Origin: Holosporales bacterium
GTDB lineage: Bacteria > Pseudomonadota > Alphaproteobacteria > RUG11792
Direction: 5' to 3'
Length of the DNA: 7,916 nucleotides
Assembly: GCA_031281515.1 (NCBI GenBank)
Contig: JAITFF010000045.1
Coordinates: 1-7,916 of the forward strand
In this document: positions 7,181 through 7,916 of the stretch, one piece after another
Layout: each line of letters begins with the position of its first letter
Numbering within the stretch: the stretch's first letter is position 1
Notes under the pieces: model-generated
Database searches by the model: none
Seen by the model: only the letters and a program-made list of their open reading frames with translations
What the model was told of the DNA's origin: nothing
Program-made: the position numbers and the translations under genes

Positions 7181-7682
7181 GTATGGAGTCTCCCTTTTTA
7201 TAGTCTAAGAAGCCATCGATGTGCGCACCACTGATCTCACTGTACTGCAAATCTACCTCTTCGAACCCGTCTTGCTGTAATTGCGTTCTTAACCTTAGAT
7301 TTATACCATCATCCGTAGCTGATTCCAAGATTCCTTTAAACGTTTTTCGTCCTTCTTTAAGAACATACGTCTTAACAACAACATTTTTCCCGCAGAATCT
7401 CTTGAAATCATCTGGTTTGACTAGCGGTCTATCAAGTCCAGCGGATGAAACTTCCAGTGAATAATGCTCACTAATTGGATCGAGAACATCCAATTTAACC
7501 GATAAAGCTCGTCCAACATCCTCACAATCCTTCATTGTCGCTGGATTTCCATCTGTTTTTTCTATCATTACCTGCAGGGTTTTATTTTTTCCAGATCCTG
7601 TGAGGGTTACCCTGATAATTTTGCAGCCATATGCTTCGACTAAAAACGACAGCTCATATTCAATTTTTTCCAGCGCAAGCAT
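7143..7682 (-). CDS. rimP: Ribosome maturation factor RimP
   Basis: Small cytoplasmic factor needed for maturation of the 30S subunit. At 179 residues it is in the usual range. The N-terminal alpha-beta domain (about 1-88) runs from LEKIEYELSFLVEAYG through TLQVMIEK and the DCEDVGRALS helix to the hallmark LEVSSAGLDRPL at 76-87, where most homologues have SSPG. The C-terminal SH3-like barrel (about 92-158) holds VVVKTYV, FKGILESA and EVDLQYSEISGAHI. ATG at 7682 is the only start: TGA closes the frame three codons upstream. There is no SD before it, only a pyrimidine-rich leader with eight T in a row. It is the first gene of the operon and overlaps nusA by 38 bases. Confidence 0.95.
   Translation of the reverse strand: MLALEKIEYELSFLVEAYGCKIIRVTLTGSGKNKTLQVMIEKTDGNPATMKDCEDVGRALSVKLDVLDPISEHYSLEVSSAGLDRPLVKPDDFKRFCGKNVVVKTYVLKEGRKTFKGILESATDDGINLRLRTQLQQDGFEEVDLQYSEISGAHIDGFLDYKKGDSIREQKDKSRIKGS
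7189..7194 (-). promoter_or_regulatory. Ribosome binding site of nusA
   Basis: GGGAGA on the minus strand lies eight bases before the GTG at 7180, inside the rimP coding sequence. It supports the GTG start and a 38-base overlap with rimP. Confidence 0.7.
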
Positions 7683-7916
7683 AAGAAGATTTCAAAAAAA
7701 ACAGAGGTGAATGCGGAGACATTGTTATTCCAACGCGGAGAATAAAGCAAGCTACATCTGCAGAAAAATCGTTTTATGATAGGAACAACTGAATCGACTA
7801 GAATGCCTTAGCTATGCTGAATGTCGATTTCATTCCGTGACGCCCGCAGAAGTGATGACTCAGTTCAAACCCTATATGCAGATTATTGGCAAAACTACGT
7901 TTAAAGGAGCATAAAG
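7683..7916. other. Gene-poor upstream region of the rimP operon
   Basis: No recognised gene lies in these 234 bases. It should hold the promoter of the minus-strand operon. TATCAT on the minus strand (7783-7778) could be a -10, but no convincing -35 pairs with it. The heptamer GCGGAGA occurs at 7713-7719 and again at 7735-7741, 22 bases apart. A run of eight A (7694-7701) becomes a T8 in the rimP leader. A plus-strand frame is open from 7783 to TAA at 7912-7914. Its ATG-initiated part is only 19 codons (7855-7914), too short to call a gene. Confidence 0.5.
7903..7909 (+). promoter_or_regulatory. Shine-Dalgarno-like site for a gene starting beyond the right edge
   Basis: AAAGGAG is followed by seven bases before the window ends, so a start codon at or just after 7917 would be correctly spaced. 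TTGGCA (7886-7891) with CATAAA 18 bases later (7910-7915) is a competing promoter reading of the same stretch. Either way it suggests a gene divergent from rimP, outside the window. Confidence 0.4.

Noticed and set aside
7745..7785. Sigma-70 promoter with TATGAT or TATCAT -10 upstream of rimP
   Set aside because: Neither has a recognisable -35 at 16-18 bases, so a promoter is mentioned in the region note but not called.
1..7916. Mobile elements, CRISPR arrays, toxin-antitoxin or defence genes
   Set aside because: No terminal inverted repeats, spaced repeats or recognisable families. Nearly all of the window is explained by housekeeping and envelope genes.

Overview
The window looks like ordinary chromosome of a Gram-negative alphaproteobacterium. 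Supporting signs are an outer-membrane lipoprotein apparatus (LspA and a probable LptE), an alphaproteobacterial-style IF-2 N-terminus, and a NusA with two C-terminal acidic repeats. The DNA is moderately AT-leaning and tightly packed, with overlapping or abutting genes. The ylxR and rbfA genes that often sit around infB are absent. This would fit a compact, possibly host-associated lineage such as Holosporales or Rickettsiales, but that placement is inference. Stops TAA, TAG and TGA are all used, and TGG encodes Trp, so the genetic code is standard.

Layout: positions 1-62 hold the 3' part of a tRNA-Val (anticodon TAC), cut by the window edge. An 80-base spacer with a GC-rich hairpin follows. 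Then comes a plus-strand pair: a DsbD/ScsB-family transmembrane thiol-disulfide reductase (143-1849) and lspA, lipoprotein signal peptidase (1839-2315), overlapping by 11 bases. A 219-base convergent spacer (2316-2534) holds a good candidate terminator for the minus-strand operon and a weaker one for dsbD-lspA.

The rest is a minus-strand operon, transcribed from right to left: rimP (7682-7143), nusA (7180-5660), infB (5659-3026) and a lipoprotein that resembles LptE (3065-2535). Every junction overlaps or abuts: 38 bases, 0 bases and 40 bases. The last 234 bases are a gene-poor upstream region. It contains the presumed rimP promoter region, a small direct repeat, a U-rich SD-less leader, and at the very edge a Shine-Dalgarno-like site pointing rightwards out of the window.

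How they work together: rimP, nusA and infB are the conserved transcription/translation cluster (30S maturation, elongation/termination factor, initiator tRNA delivery). The lipoprotein at its end and the dsbD-lspA pair belong to envelope biogenesis: disulfide reduction, prolipoprotein processing and LPS export. LspA would be expected to process the LptE-like prolipoprotein. I saw no mobile element, CRISPR array, toxin-antitoxin pair or defence system. The notable points are small: an unusual IF-2 switch I sequence, missing ylxR/rbfA, a nested lipoprotein start, and tail-to-tail terminators.
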